Origin: Anaerolineae bacterium | GTDB taxonomy: Bacteria > Chloroflexota > Anaerolineae > Aggregatilineales > UBA2796 | Assembly (NCBI GenBank): GCA_019637555.1 | Contig: JAHBVK010000015.1 | Coordinates: 1 to 64,000, forward strand | DNA: 64,000 bases | Direction: 5' to 3' | Shown here: positions 52,489-62,180 of the stretch, piece after piece | Numbering within the stretch: position 1 is the stretch's first letter | How the letters are laid out: each line of letters starts with the position of its first letter | Translations under genes and position numbers: made by a program | Notes under the pieces: generated by a model | Seen by the model: the letters and a program-made list of their open reading frames with translations, nothing else | Told to the model about the DNA's origin: nothing | Database searches by the model: none

Positions 52489-54522
52489 TCATCTGGTCAC
52501 AGTAATCGGATCAAGAAAGATGCGGTTGCCGCGTGGCACACTATCATCGTAAACGGGGAACCGTTCATTGGTATCTCGCCGATATGCGCCCACAGAAACG
52601 AAGTAGCTACCCTCTGTGAAATCGGGGGGCAGTGGTGCGAAAGGAATTATCTGGATAAATATGTCTCGATTCCACAGAGTAGTAGCGTCAACGCTCAAAA
52701 TATCATTCTGCTGAATCGGGAACTGCTGCGGATCGCGCGCCAGGTGGGCGAAAATCTGCAAATCGGGTTCCTGTATTCCATCTACACGCCAGTAGGTAAT
52801 CAGCGTAATTACGTCTCCGGGCTTAAACTGCTGTCCCGGCACGATCATATAGCCCTGAAACGTCAGGTTATAGCCCATCCGCAGGGGTAGGTGAGCGATC
52901 TCGGAAGTGCCTGACGAATCTGGAGACCAGTTTACGCGCCCCTCAGCCAGTCGCCCTAGTGTATCCGCCAATTGCTGCTCGACATTAATTTGTAGCACAG
53001 ACGTGGGTGGCAAGCCCTGCACTGGCACATCAACTGAGTTTTGTACCCAATCCTTCAGCACAGGCGACATTACTGCCGCTGCATCTGGCTGCAAAAAGGC
53101 AACTCGCTGCGTTGCCCCACCCTTAGTGATGACTAATCCTGTCAGGCAATTACTGAAGCGTAGCCGGTTGGTCGTTCGATGCATCATCAACCGCAGCAGT
53201 TGAGGATCGGATAGGCTGTCATTTTCCAGATTGAATGTACATACAGAGGTGGTCAATTCATCATTGTTACGATCCAACCACGCTGCCAAATATCCAAGGG
53301 AGGCATTATATTCCTGTCCTATTTGTGGGTGCGTCTGCCAACTACCAAATAGCGTCCGAATGCCAAGATAAGCACTTGCCGCTGTAATAACCACAAATAA
53401 CAAGGCGACGCTCACATTTCGCATTGGATAGCGATAGTGCAGTACATTCTCAACCAGCCATTGTGCACCCAACCCTACCAACAATGCTAATGCTGGTAGC
53501 GCTAGGATCATATTGGTGAAATCCGGCGGGGTTCTGCTCCACATGGCGGGCATCAAGCCAAAGAGCAAAGCCAATAGACAGAACGCCATATTCGCTGCAC
53601 GACGCCGATCTATCGCCACGATAAACCCCATGATCAGCAGCGCTGCCGCCAAAATACCGATCAGTGGATCACCGGGGAAATTATGCTGGATCGCCAGATC
53701 GCCGCGCACCAATACTGCCAATATTGTATTCACCACACTGTTTACAAATCCGCCAATGCTTTCTGGATGATTGATCCAGATAGTGTAGAGTCCGCTGAGA
53801 CGTGGCGAGCGCAGAGTGAAGGTCAGATAAGGGATCGCTAGAATGATTGTGATCACCAACGCGAACCATGCAGCAGTAAACAAGCGGCGTGAGACAGGTT
53901 GGCGGGTAAACCGCAGAAACAGGAAGTAGACAACGATAAATGGGATAAAGAACAAACCCGTCCAATGCGTGTATGCCATTGCGGCTGTTAAGACGCCCAG
54001 CGCCATATAAGAGCGCGTTTGTGGTGATTCAGGTTCGATAACTTGCCGCAAATGCACCGCATTGACAAATGCTAGCAGCGCTCCCGCTGCCAGTGGAAAT
54101 AGCAATGTTTCTCGAATGGCGGAACGTGCCAGTAATAATGGATAGAGACTGACAGCGATCACTGCTGCAGCAACTAACCCTGCTAGCGATCCGAACAGGC
54201 GTCGTCCTAGCGTGTATACCAGCGCGATGCCGATCAAACCACCCCACACAGACATCATTCGCAGGTTCAGCGTTCCGTCTCCAAGCACACCGCTGACCAG
54301 CCCCTGCATTAACGGGTATAAGCCTTCATGCCCTTCTGCTGCTGTACCCACTTCATAGAACGACGCTATGTTCCCGTCTCGAACAGCTAGAGCGATACGC
54401 AGATCAGTGATTTCTTCTGTACTAAAACCCGCTGGTAGCCATGTAAGTCCGATGATGCGTAAAGCTGCCGCAAGTAGTAGAAGGAGAATGATCAGCAGAA
54501 GTGATGAAGTGAAACGATGCAA
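52489..54522 (-). CDS. GT39/ArnT-like membrane glycosyltransferase
   Basis: 677 residues with about 11-12 membrane helices in the first 420 residues, then a soluble C-terminal domain. The first loop has the family acid (FSTEEITDLRIALA), replacing the usual DE; LLARSAIRETLLFPLA and GLMPAMWSR lie in later helices. The C-terminal domain (about 520-670) ends in GSYFVSVGAYR, and a similar domain occurs in the neighbour at 62177. Transfers sugars from polyprenyl-phosphate donors outside the membrane; acceptor unknown. Confidence 0.82.
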   Translation of the reverse strand: MHRFTSSLLLIILLLLLAAALRIIGLTWLPAGFSTEEITDLRIALAVRDGNIASFYEVGTAAEGHEGLYPLMQGLVSGVLGDGTLNLRMMSVWGGLIGIALVYTLGRRLFGSLAGLVAAAVIAVSLYPLLLARSAIRETLLFPLAAGALLAFVNAVHLRQVIEPESPQTRSYMALGVLTAAMAYTHWTGLFFIPFIVVYFLFLRFTRQPVSRRLFTAAWFALVITIILAIPYLTFTLRSPRLSGLYTIWINHPESIGGFVNSVVNTILAVLVRGDLAIQHNFPGDPLIGILAAALLIMGFIVAIDRRRAANMAFCLLALLFGLMPAMWSRTPPDFTNMILALPALALLVGLGAQWLVENVLHYRYPMRNVSVALLFVVITAASAYLGIRTLFGSWQTHPQIGQEYNASLGYLAAWLDRNNDELTTSVCTFNLENDSLSDPQLLRLMMHRTTNRLRFSNCLTGLVITKGGATQRVAFLQPDAAAVMSPVLKDWVQNSVDVPVQGLPPTSVLQINVEQQLADTLGRLAEGRVNWSPDSSGTSEIAHLPLRMGYNLTFQGYMIVPGQQFKPGDVITLITYWRVDGIQEPDLQIFAHLARDPQQFPIQQNDILSVDATTLWNRDIFIQIIPFAPLPPDFTEGSYFVSVGAYRRDTNERFPVYDDSVPRGNRIFLDPITVTR

Positions 54523-54553
54523 ACGACTATCCTCGGGACTTTCAAACTTAAAT

Positions 54554-55063
54554 TCATAGCGCAGTAGCGACAGCGGTGCAGAGCAATACCACTACACCGA
54601 GTACTGTGTTCAACACAATAAAACGGCGCTCTCGACGACGCAGTGATTGCACATCATAGTTAGGCAAGGTCTTGCCTTGGCTGGCATACAACTTGGCGCG
54701 CTCGATCGCCGGGACGATACCGAATTGCATGATGCCGCCGACCAATACCATACCGATCACAGCAATATGTTTGAGCAGTATGGCGCGACTCCAATCGTTA
54801 TTCACGGCAAGAAAGCCTTCGTAATTGGGATCGCGTGTCATTTGGTACAAGCCAGTCACTACCAGTGTAACCAGACTCAGGTTTGCTAATGGATCGAAAC
54901 GCGCACGCAGTCGATCCAGAAATTCTACTAAGCCAGTTATGGCAGCCATGCGCTTCCGCGCTTCGGGCATAATCAAGATAGACGCCAAGATCAACCCGCC
55001 GAGCCAGATGGCAGTTGCCAGAAGGTGCAAGAATAAGCTGATAACCAGTAACCAGTCAATCAT
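54554..55063 (-). CDS. CopD-like membrane protein
   Basis: 169 residues from ATG 55063; 27 extra upstream residues in frame look unrelated. Four membrane helices. FLHLLATAIWLGGLILASILIMPEARKR and RRRERRFIVLNTVLGVVVLL show the His-xx-xxx-IWxGG pattern of CopD/DUF2269-type proteins, linked to copper uptake or haem binding. It lies outside the element, so it is host rather than cargo. Confidence 0.7.
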   Translation of the reverse strand: MIDWLLVISLFLHLLATAIWLGGLILASILIMPEARKRMAAITGLVEFLDRLRARFDPLANLSLVTLVVTGLYQMTRDPNYEGFLAVNNDWSRAILLKHIAVIGMVLVGGIMQFGIVPAIERAKLYASQGKTLPNYDVQSLRRRERRFIVLNTVLGVVVLLCTAVATAL

Positions 55064-55188
55064 GGTGTGCTTGGCGCAAATACTTTGGCAGCGTGAACTA
55101 AACGCCGTGATTGTAGCGGAAAGTAGCAGATTTTGAACCGTCAACTTCGTGTTACACTTGCGAAAACGCCGTTGGAGGCTGGCTCAAG

Positions 55189-55887
55189 ATGGCACATTTA
55201 TCCCTTAACTTAGTCAAAATTCTTGTTGTCCTGCTGGTCGCAATTAGCTCGATCAGTAGTTATCCCACTACCGCACAGGCACAGGATAAGGCGACGGAGA
55301 TTTACAAACTTGCTAGGCAAGTCCATGAGCAAAATCTGGAGTATGAAGGCTATACCTATTGGGTACTCGGCGATCTGGGCGCTCCCGAAAACGCACAGCG
55401 TCCCCAAGGATTGAAGCCCGGAAGGAAGCTGCCGGCTTTTAGTTTTACTGAGTTTGACGGCACCAAAAAGTTCACTGACAAAACCTTAAAGCCACCTTAC
55501 ATGATCAATTTCTGGGCATCGTGGTGTGTGCCATGCCGCCTAGAGTTTCCTATGTTGTCAGAGGCTATCGAATCGGGAGATCTCGGCGTTCCCGTGTATT
55601 TCGTCAATACAGGTGAATTGAGCAAGTCTGATGCTCGTTTATTCTTGCTCACCTATGCTGGCGACATCACCGTTCTGACGGATTCCCGTTCCAAGTTCGG
55701 TAATCAGGTAGGCTTAAATTTCATCCCTGTGACGATCGTTGTGGATGCCGACGGAAATATTCAGGCGTTGCAACCGGGAGGGCTAACGGAACTAACGCTC
55801 AAGTTCTTTGAGTTGATCGCAGCAAATCCCGGTGTCGGTGGTTTTGACCGTAATAATCCCGATAAAATGCCGACGCCTAAAAATTAA
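55189..55887 (+). CDS. Exported TlpA-like thioredoxin
   Basis: 232 residues with a signal peptide (about 1-31, AQA end). A central thioredoxin domain: MINFWASWCVPCRLEFPML with intact CxxC, VYFVNTGELSKSDARLFLL and NFIPVTIVVDADG with cis-Pro. Extra C-terminal about 30 residues. Extracytoplasmic thiol-disulfide exchange, perhaps in cytochrome c maturation. Followed by a canonical terminator. Confidence 0.9.
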   Translation: MAHLSLNLVKILVVLLVAISSISSYPTTAQAQDKATEIYKLARQVHEQNLEYEGYTYWVLGDLGAPENAQRPQGLKPGRKLPAFSFTEFDGTKKFTDKTLKPPYMINFWASWCVPCRLEFPMLSEAIESGDLGVPVYFVNTGELSKSDARLFLLTYAGDITVLTDSRSKFGNQVGLNFIPVTIVVDADGNIQALQPGGLTELTLKFFELIAANPGVGGFDRNNPDKMPTPKN

Positions 55888-55927
55888 GCTGCCTACTGGC
55901 ATTGGCGCTTCATCCACATCTGTTTTG

Positions 55928-55961
55928 ACCCACAGTTCTCGGAACTGTGGGTTTTCTTTTT
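55928..55961 (+). terminator. Rho-independent terminator after TlpA gene
   Basis: ACCCACAGTTC/GAACTGTGGGT with a 3-nt loop followed by TTTCTTTTT. Confidence 0.9.
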
Positions 55962-56199
55962 CGTAATCTCGCTTAAACAGTGCTTTAACAATTTTCATAG
56001 CAGTCCACTATGGCGTTTTCGCATTCTTGACCTTATAATGAGCAGCGATGCCCGGAAACATAAGATAGAGAGTCCAGTTACGGCGCTGGTCGGAACTGTT
56101 ACCGCCGGGTGGGGTGTTGGGTGTTTGATTGTCGCACATGACATAACACACATCGCAAATCCGGCGTAGACGCCGACCTCCGCGTAGGAGGGTTGACGT

Positions 56200-56745
56200 T
56201 TGCAAGGGCGTGTCCTTCTTCTCAACGGCAGCAGTTGGGAGCCGCTGGCGGTAGTTTCCGTTGCGCGGGCAATTAACCTGATCCTTTCAGGCAAAGCCAT
56301 CGTAATCGAAAACACTAGCAAGGTTCTCAAAACTGTCTCTACTACTTTCCCGGTTCCTTCCGTGATCGCCCTGCGGCGCTATATCAATGTGCCGCGTAGA
56401 CGGGCGCATTGGAGTCGCAAAGGTGTGCTGGCGCGGGATAACTACACCTGCATTTACTGCGGTGTGCGTCCCAGCGATGTTCAGCGTAGCAAGCTGATGT
56501 CCAAGTCGGATTTCACCGTCGATCACGTTGTGCCTCGCTCTCGCGGAGGCAAGGATACGTGGACGAATACGGCTTGTGCCTGCTACGGTTGCAATCATCG
56601 CAAAGGTGATCGGATGCCTGCCGAAGCTGGCATGAAAATGGCGTGGGAGCCAAAGACTCCTCGCACAAGCTATCTGGTGATCGCTATTGGCAGCGGTCCT
56701 GAGGCTTGGAGACAGTACATCGAAGTTGGCGGAGACGAGTTTTAA
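56200..56745 (+). CDS. HNH endonuclease family protein
   Basis: 181 residues; starts at TTG 56200 with AGGAGGG upstream. The N-terminal about 70 residues form the LLLNGSSWEPLAVVSVARAINLILSGKAIVI unit often placed before such HNH domains. The nuclease core has RDNYTCIYCG, FTVDHVVPRSRGG and NTACACYGCNHRKGDRMP: two CxxC zinc clusters around DH...N...H. Likely a non-specific or structure-specific DNA nuclease; its biological role is unknown. Confidence 0.88.
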   Translation: MQGRVLLLNGSSWEPLAVVSVARAINLILSGKAIVIENTSKVLKTVSTTFPVPSVIALRRYINVPRRRAHWSRKGVLARDNYTCIYCGVRPSDVQRSKLMSKSDFTVDHVVPRSRGGKDTWTNTACACYGCNHRKGDRMPAEAGMKMAWEPKTPRTSYLVIAIGSGPEAWRQYIEVGGDEF

Positions 56746-56778
56746 GAGGCGGCAGGCGTATCTACCGCCTCTTTTCTT
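56744..56778 (+). terminator. Rho-independent terminator after HNH gene
   Basis: AAGAGGCGG/CCGCCTCTT stem followed by TTCTTTTC. Bases 56779-57104 hold no gene; a second inverted repeat CCCTCTCC/GGAGAGAGGG surrounds ATCCG/CGGAT at 57056-57091 and could terminate thrS from the other side. Confidence 0.85.
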
Positions 56779-57104
56779 TTCTTGTTAACAGCTTCAGCGC
56801 GTCCCTAAATGGCTTAGTTGTAGGACGAAGCGGAAGATCAGTTGAGGCGAAAGCATGACGGCGTTTCATCCGACCATCATGCCTTAAACTCAACTATTTG
56901 TCCCTTTCTAACCAAATTCCAAATTTTGTCTACCATTTGCCATTTATTTGCCATTTTCGCCATAAAAAAATGGCAAAAATATTTCTTCTCACCCCAACTA
57001 AGAGGCGAGTCGGAAGATTCGCCTTTCCCTATATACCGATACGTTTCTACTGATTCCCCCTCTCCAATCCGAGTACGGATTAGGAGAGAGGGACAGGGGT
57101 GAGG

Positions 57105-58907
57105 CTAAGCAAGTGCCAATCCTAGCGCCTTATCGCTGACGACCTGCTTCACCTTAGCGATGAACTCCTCGACAGGGATCGCGCCGAGGTCTTCGCCCGT
57201 TCGCAACCGAACCGATACTGCGTTCGCCGCAGCATCACGGTCTCCAGCGACCAGCATATAAGGGATTTTCATGGTCTGCGCGTCGCGGATTTTGGCGTTC
57301 ATGCGACCATTGGAGTCATCCAACTCAACGCGCAATCCCGCCGCTTTCAACTGCTGCTCGACTCCACGTAAATAGTCAACGTGCCGATCCGCGACAGGGA
57401 TCAGTTTGATCTGCACCGGAGCTAACCACGCTGGGAACGCGCCTGCGAAGTGCTCAATCAAGATACCCGTGAATCGCTCCATGCTGCCGAATGGTGCACG
57501 ATGGATCATGATCGGGCGGTGGACAGCGTTATCCTCACCTACGTATTCCAGTTGGAAACGCTCAGGTAGGTTGTAATCTACCTGCACCGTGCCGAGCTGC
57601 CATTCGCGTCCGATCACATCCTTGACGATGAAATCCAGCTTGGGACCGTAGAATGCAGCTTCGCCTTCAGCTACGAAGTATTCCAGCTTCATCTTGTCTG
57701 CCGCCGCGCAGATCGCCGCCGTCGCCTGATCCCACAATTGCGGATCGCCCACATACTTATCCGACTTAGGATCGCGCGTACCAACGCGGGCACGATACGA
57801 CGTAAACCCGATGATGTTGAAGATCATGTGAATGATCTTGACTACGCCGATGAATTCCTCTTCCAACTGATCAGGACGTACGAACAGGTGCGCGTCATCT
57901 TGCGTGAAGCCGCGTACGCGCGTCAGTCCCGTCAGTTCACCGCTCTGCTCGTAGCGATACACCGTACCGAATTCCGCCAAGCGCAATGGCAGATCACGGT
58001 AGCTGTGCTTCTCGCTGCGATAGATTTCGATATGATGCGGGCAGTTCATTGGCTTAAGCATGAACTCCTCACCGTCCACATCGATAGGCTTGTATTGGCT
58101 ATCCGAGTAGTACGGATAGTGACCCGACGTGCGGTAGAGATCGACCTTAGCGATGTGCGGCGTAATCACTGGCTGATAGCCCGCTTCGATCTGCTTTTCA
58201 CGCAGGAAGCGTTCCAGCGTATCGCGTACGATTGCGCCTTTAGGTTTCCACAGCGGCAAGCCCTTGCCCACGATAGGACTGAACGTGAACAACCCAAGTT
58301 CAGGACCTAACTTGCGGTGATCGCGTGCCTTAGCTTCTTCCTGCCGCTTCAGGTAATCCTCAAGCTGCTCAGGCGTCTCGAATGCCGTGCCATAGATACG
58401 CTGCAATTGCTCGCGGTTGGCATCACCACGCCAGTACGCGCCAGCGATGCTCAACAGCTTGATCGCGTTAGGATTGATCTCGCGGGAATTGGCAACGTGT
58501 GGACCACGACACAAATCCTCAAAGCCATCTTGCTTGTACGTGCTGATTACAGGCGCTTCCGCCGTTTTGTTACCGTACTCATCGACGCCGCCCTTTTCCA
58601 GCCCGTCGATCAATTCCAGTTTGTACTTCTGATTGGCGAAGATGCGACGCGCTTCATCGGCGGAGACTTCCCGTCGCACGAAATCGACCTTCTTTTTGAC
58701 GATCTCCTTCATGCGCGCCTCGATCTTGCTCAGATCTTCTTCCGTGAGTTGGCGCGGCAAGCCGAAGTCGTAGTAGAAACCATCCTCAATCGGCGGACCG
58801 ATGGCGATCAGGGCATCGGGAAAGAAGTCGAGCACAGCTTCCGCCATGATGTGCGCCGATGAGTGGCGGACACGATACAGTTGACTTTCTTCGTAACGTT
58901 CGGACAT
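57105..58907 (-). CDS. thrS: Threonyl-tRNA synthetase (lacking the TGS domain)
   Basis: 600 residues. The N-terminal editing domain starts directly with YRVRHSSAHIMAEAVLDFFP (HxxxH) and GFYYDF; the usual about 60-residue TGS domain is absent. Class II core: motif 1 region GPHVANSREI/GAYWRGD..., PMNCPHHIEIYRSEKHSYRDLPLRLAEFG, motif 2 RYEQSGELTGLTRVRGFTQDDAH and motif 3 HRAPFGSMERF. Anticodon-binding domain at the end. Charges tRNA-Thr. Probably controlled by the T-box leader upstream of the small gene at 59088. Confidence 0.97.
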   Translation of the reverse strand: MSERYEESQLYRVRHSSAHIMAEAVLDFFPDALIAIGPPIEDGFYYDFGLPRQLTEEDLSKIEARMKEIVKKKVDFVRREVSADEARRIFANQKYKLELIDGLEKGGVDEYGNKTAEAPVISTYKQDGFEDLCRGPHVANSREINPNAIKLLSIAGAYWRGDANREQLQRIYGTAFETPEQLEDYLKRQEEAKARDHRKLGPELGLFTFSPIVGKGLPLWKPKGAIVRDTLERFLREKQIEAGYQPVITPHIAKVDLYRTSGHYPYYSDSQYKPIDVDGEEFMLKPMNCPHHIEIYRSEKHSYRDLPLRLAEFGTVYRYEQSGELTGLTRVRGFTQDDAHLFVRPDQLEEEFIGVVKIIHMIFNIIGFTSYRARVGTRDPKSDKYVGDPQLWDQATAAICAAADKMKLEYFVAEGEAAFYGPKLDFIVKDVIGREWQLGTVQVDYNLPERFQLEYVGEDNAVHRPIMIHRAPFGSMERFTGILIEHFAGAFPAWLAPVQIKLIPVADRHVDYLRGVEQQLKAAGLRVELDDSNGRMNAKIRDAQTMKIPYMLVAGDRDAAANAVSVRLRTGEDLGAIPVEEFIAKVKQVVSDKALGLALA

Positions 58908-59087
58908 ATCCTCTCCTGAGAGGGTCAGTGTGAATGCAAATTCGGATACAACGCAAATTCGGAAGGGAGTCGAATGTAGTGCTTACGGGTGCGACGGCGC
59001 TTCGACTCCTGATGAGCCGTCAGACACCCTTACGAGTGTTCGTTTCGGTCATGGGTTCCTCTCCTGAATTGCGAACATAATCTTGCT

Positions 59088-59429
59088 TTAGCGTACCGGA
59101 TGATCATCCGTGTACAGGGTAAAGACGCTCTCGAAAGTTCCCAGCGTCATCAAATTGTCAATCGTATCTTCGATAGTGTCAGGCAGCAGATTTTCTACCA
59201 CTACATGCGGCGTTTCTAAGGCAACAAAGCGCACTGGAGGCATGTTGGCATTTAGCCCTTCTGCCACTTCTCCAGACATCTCCATCTGACGCTGCAAATA
59301 TGGCAGTGTCACGAACGCCGCTGACCATAACTGACCATCCTCCCATTCCACCAGCACATCCGCGCTGTCTTCATAAGGATTGAAGCCAATTTCGTTTTGC
59401 TGCTCTACCCACACTCGTTTGATCATCAT
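59088..59429 (-). CDS. Small conserved-type protein between T-box and thrS
   Basis: 113 residues from ATG 59429, with GGAGAGG 6 nt upstream. Acidic, soluble: RVWVEQQNEIGFNPYEDSADVLVEWEDGQLW..., no membrane segment. No family recognised. Lies between the T-box terminator and thrS, so it should share threonine-tRNA-dependent control. A 180-nt gap with a GGTG.GACGGC/GCCGTC.CACC hairpin (about 58998-59034) separates it from thrS. Confidence 0.55.
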   Translation of the reverse strand: MMIKRVWVEQQNEIGFNPYEDSADVLVEWEDGQLWSAAFVTLPYLQRQMEMSGEVAEGLNANMPPVRFVALETPHVVVENLLPDTIEDTIDNLMTLGTFESVFTLYTDDHPVR

Positions 59430-59477
59430 TGCTAACCTCTCCGCATCCGATTTATTCAGATTCTGTGACGCGGCAAA

Positions 59478-59775
59478 CAAAAAACCCCTGCCCACAGATC
59501 ACATTTGATCATAGGGGCGAGGGGTTAGGACATCCCACGCGGTTCCACCCTTGTTCAGCTTACGCAGATGGTAAGCTCTTTCCAACTCTGTAACGGGAGC
59601 ATCCCGACATCCACTACCAAGCTGATCGCTGTTGGCGGATGGCACTCGCGGAGGGTTTTCGCCGTATAGGGCAAAGCGAACTTGCAGCTAGTGTTCGCTC
59701 TCTCTGCTACCTCTGATGACGGTTACTCGTTCCGGTCAACGCGCTGATTTATTTATGGTTCAATCTATTTACAGG
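59478..59775 (-). promoter_or_regulatory. T-box leader (tRNA-sensing riboswitch)
   Basis: Minus strand: AAGGGTGGAACCGCGTGGGA at 59533-59552 is the T-box bulge that pairs with the uncharged tRNA acceptor. Next comes a terminator hairpin rich in CCCC/GGGG followed by TTTTTTG (59478-59523). Upstream, AACGAGTAACCG and AGAGAGCGAAC...GTTCGC belong to stem I. It should let transcription continue into 59088 and thrS when tRNA-Thr is uncharged. I could not fix the specifier codon. Confidence 0.85.
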
Positions 59776-59952
59776 ATAGCCCAATCAGTAAGGGGAGTCA
59801 ATGGTTTTCATCAGGAATTGCCACGCGCTTGAAGATACATTTTATACGTAAGGTTGCGTCGCTTAATCGCGTCTTTAATACAGAGTGAGGCGAATAGAGT
59901 TGAGCAAGCCCCAACTTCTGACGTTACTCGCCCAAGAAAGCAGGAAGCGATC

Positions 59953-60114
59953 ATGGCAAGAAAGAATGCCCGTACACTAGTCAAGCTAGTCAGCACAGAA
60001 AGCAATCACGTTTACTACACGCAGAAGAACAAACAAAACGATCAGCAGCGCATGGAACTGAACAAGTTTGATCCAACGATTGGACGTCATGCCCTCTATA
60101 GAGAATCAAAGTAA
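59953..60114 (+). CDS. rpmG: Ribosomal protein L33
   Basis: 53 residues from ATG 59953, AGGAAG upstream. MARKNARTLVKLVSTES start, then YYTQKNKQNDQQRMELNKFDP and RHALYRESK are L33 throughout. The zinc-ligand cysteines are absent, so it is the C-minus paralogue type. Confidence 0.95.
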   Translation: MARKNARTLVKLVSTESNHVYYTQKNKQNDQQRMELNKFDPTIGRHALYRESK

Positions 60115-60198
60115 GCCAGTAGACGGCTAAATGAAGGGTGATGTGCAGTGTAGTTTTGCTACAATCGAAAGTAAATCGATGTAGAGAGATTGGTAAGT

Positions 60199-60867
60199 AT
60201 GCACGTCACCCATCTCCACGACTGGAATGTAACCCCTGATCAGGCAGTCAAGTTGCAACTTGCGCTTGCTAGCCAGGTTATTGAAGATCAATCCCTAGAC
60301 ATTGACTCAATCAAACTGGTAGCAGGTGTCGATGTAAGCGTCAAAGATAACATCTCCCAAGCGGCAATAGTGGTTGTCACCTTCCCCGACTTCAAACCTG
60401 TTGAGATCGTCCGCCACCAAATGCCTACTCCGTTCCCGTATATTCCCGGTCTACTCACTTTCCGTGAAGGACCTGTTCTAGAAGAAGCCTTCAAGCAACT
60501 TAAAAATGAACCTGATGTGTTCATCTTCGATGGCATGGGGCGCATTCATCCGCGACGCATGGGTATTGCTACGCACATGGGCTTGTGGCTCGATAGACCT
60601 ACTGTTGGCTGTGGCAAGTCCTATTTCGTTGGCGAACTGATCGATCCGCCGCAAGAGCGTGGTGCCTATTCTCCGTTGATGTATCACGGCAACTTGATCG
60701 GCGTGACGTTACGTACACGCTCGAAGGTTGCTCCTGTGTTCATCAGCGTTGGACACCGCTGCGATCTCGACTCCGCCGTCAAGTTGATCATGCGCTGCAC
60801 CACCAAGTATCGCCTGCCAGAGCCGATCCGTATGGCGCATCAAAGTTCGCAGATCGACGCGGTATAA
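60199..60867 (+). CDS. nfi: Endonuclease V
   Basis: 222 residues from ATG 60199. Removes or nicks DNA next to deaminated adenine (inosine). Motifs: VAGVDVS (first Asp), YIPGLLTFREGP (Glu, Tyr wedge PYIPG), IFDGMGRIHPRRMGIATHMG (second Asp, substrate pocket) and PTVGCGKSYF. All metal ligands present. Length normal for the family. Confidence 0.95.
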   Translation: MHVTHLHDWNVTPDQAVKLQLALASQVIEDQSLDIDSIKLVAGVDVSVKDNISQAAIVVVTFPDFKPVEIVRHQMPTPFPYIPGLLTFREGPVLEEAFKQLKNEPDVFIFDGMGRIHPRRMGIATHMGLWLDRPTVGCGKSYFVGELIDPPQERGAYSPLMYHGNLIGVTLRTRSKVAPVFISVGHRCDLDSAVKLIMRCTTKYRLPEPIRMAHQSSQIDAV

Positions 60868-60875
60868 TCCGCCCC

Positions 60876-62180
60876 ATGAGCAGACGTAATCGCAATATCC
60901 TCATCTTTACAGGCATCCTCATCCTTGCGCTGATCGTGGGCTTGGCGCTCGATTTGCGCTTCAAGGGATTAGCGTGGCGCGTATTCTACGCAACGACAGG
61001 AGAAGAAGAACCTTTCAAACAGCTTTATGCCTTCGTTGGTTATCTCGGTAATCTCACGCGCCGTCAACCAGTGACGACAAGCAGCACTCCCATCTCTATC
61101 ACTGTCGATAATCCTCTTGGCATCAATACCTTCCTCGATCTAGAAGTAGAGCCGGAAAAGCGCGAACGATCCTTGCAAATGATCGCAGATGCGGGATTCG
61201 CGTGGGTGCGCCAGCAGTTCCGCTGGGACGACATCGAGATCAATGGACGCGGCAACTTCACTGACGATCGCAACGATCTTAATGGGGACGGTGTGAAGGA
61301 TGCGATCAGCGCATGGGACAAGTACGACAGCATCGTGGAGCTTGCAGAGAAATACAACCTCAAGATCATCGCGCGATTGGGGAGTCCGCCAGTTTGGTCG
61401 CAACCTGCCGATGCCTTGCCCGGATATACGCCACCGACCGATCCACAGGACTTCGCCAACTTCGCTGGAATGTTGGCAGATAGATATAAGGGACGAGTCC
61501 GTTTTTATCAAGTATGGAACGAGCCTAATATTTACCCGGAGTGGGGACAGCAAAACGTCGATCCAGAGGCATATACTGATATGCTGTGTCGTGCTTATCG
61601 AGCGATCAAAGCTGCCAATTCCGATGCGGTAGTGATTAGTGGCGCGCTTGCGCCGACGATTGAACTTAGTGGTGTCAATCTAGATGATTTGATCTACCTT
61701 CAGCGAATGTATGACGCTGGCGCTGGTTCATGCTTCGACATTCTCGGCGCACAGGGATATGGCTTGTTCAGTGGTCCTAGCGATCAGCGGATGCGTATCG
61801 TGCAGCTTAACTTTGCACACATGCTGTGGCTGCGCGATCTGATGATTGCCAATGATGACGCCGAGAAACCGATCTGGATCGGAGAGATGGCGTGGAATCC
61901 TGTGCCCGACTCGCCAGATATTGCCGATCCTACGCGATTCGGAAGGGTTACGTCGGAGCAAGCAGCGCGAAATGCGGTTGAGGCTTATGAACGCGCCCGC
62001 AGTGAATGGGATTTCGTCGGCGTGATTAGCTATTGGTACTTCAAGCGTCCAAGTGATGTAGAAAAGAATCAGAGCTTCTACTATTTCCGCATGGTGGAGC
62101 CAGATTTCACACCATTGCCCGTTTATGATGCCCTCAAAGCCTATGCTGCGCGCACTTATGGTTCTGGCGCTCGACCATGA
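60876..62180 (+). CDS. Membrane-anchored glycoside hydrolase (clan A, GH39/GH5-like)
   Basis: 434 residues with an N-terminal signal anchor (about 8-28), then a TIM-barrel. FAWVRQQFRWDDIE, IARLGSPPVW, RVRFYQVWNEPNIYPEW with the acid/base Glu, PIWIGEMAW with the nucleophile candidate and WDFVGVISYWYFKRP. Cleaves a polysaccharide outside the cell; substrate not deducible. It overlaps the next glycosyltransferase start by 4 nt (ATGA). Confidence 0.85.
   Translation: MSRRNRNILIFTGILILALIVGLALDLRFKGLAWRVFYATTGEEEPFKQLYAFVGYLGNLTRRQPVTTSSTPISITVDNPLGINTFLDLEVEPEKRERSLQMIADAGFAWVRQQFRWDDIEINGRGNFTDDRNDLNGDGVKDAISAWDKYDSIVELAEKYNLKIIARLGSPPVWSQPADALPGYTPPTDPQDFANFAGMLADRYKGRVRFYQVWNEPNIYPEWGQQNVDPEAYTDMLCRAYRAIKAANSDAVVISGALAPTIELSGVNLDDLIYLQRMYDAGAGSCFDILGAQGYGLFSGPSDQRMRIVQLNFAHMLWLRDLMIANDDAEKPIWIGEMAWNPVPDSPDIADPTRFGRVTSEQAARNAVEAYERARSEWDFVGVISYWYFKRPSDVEKNQSFYYFRMVEPDFTPLPVYDALKAYAARTYGSGARP

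Noticed and set aside
57738-58862. Two long plus-strand frames opposite thrS
   Set aside because: thrS is unambiguous on the minus strand; these are shadows of a conserved gene.
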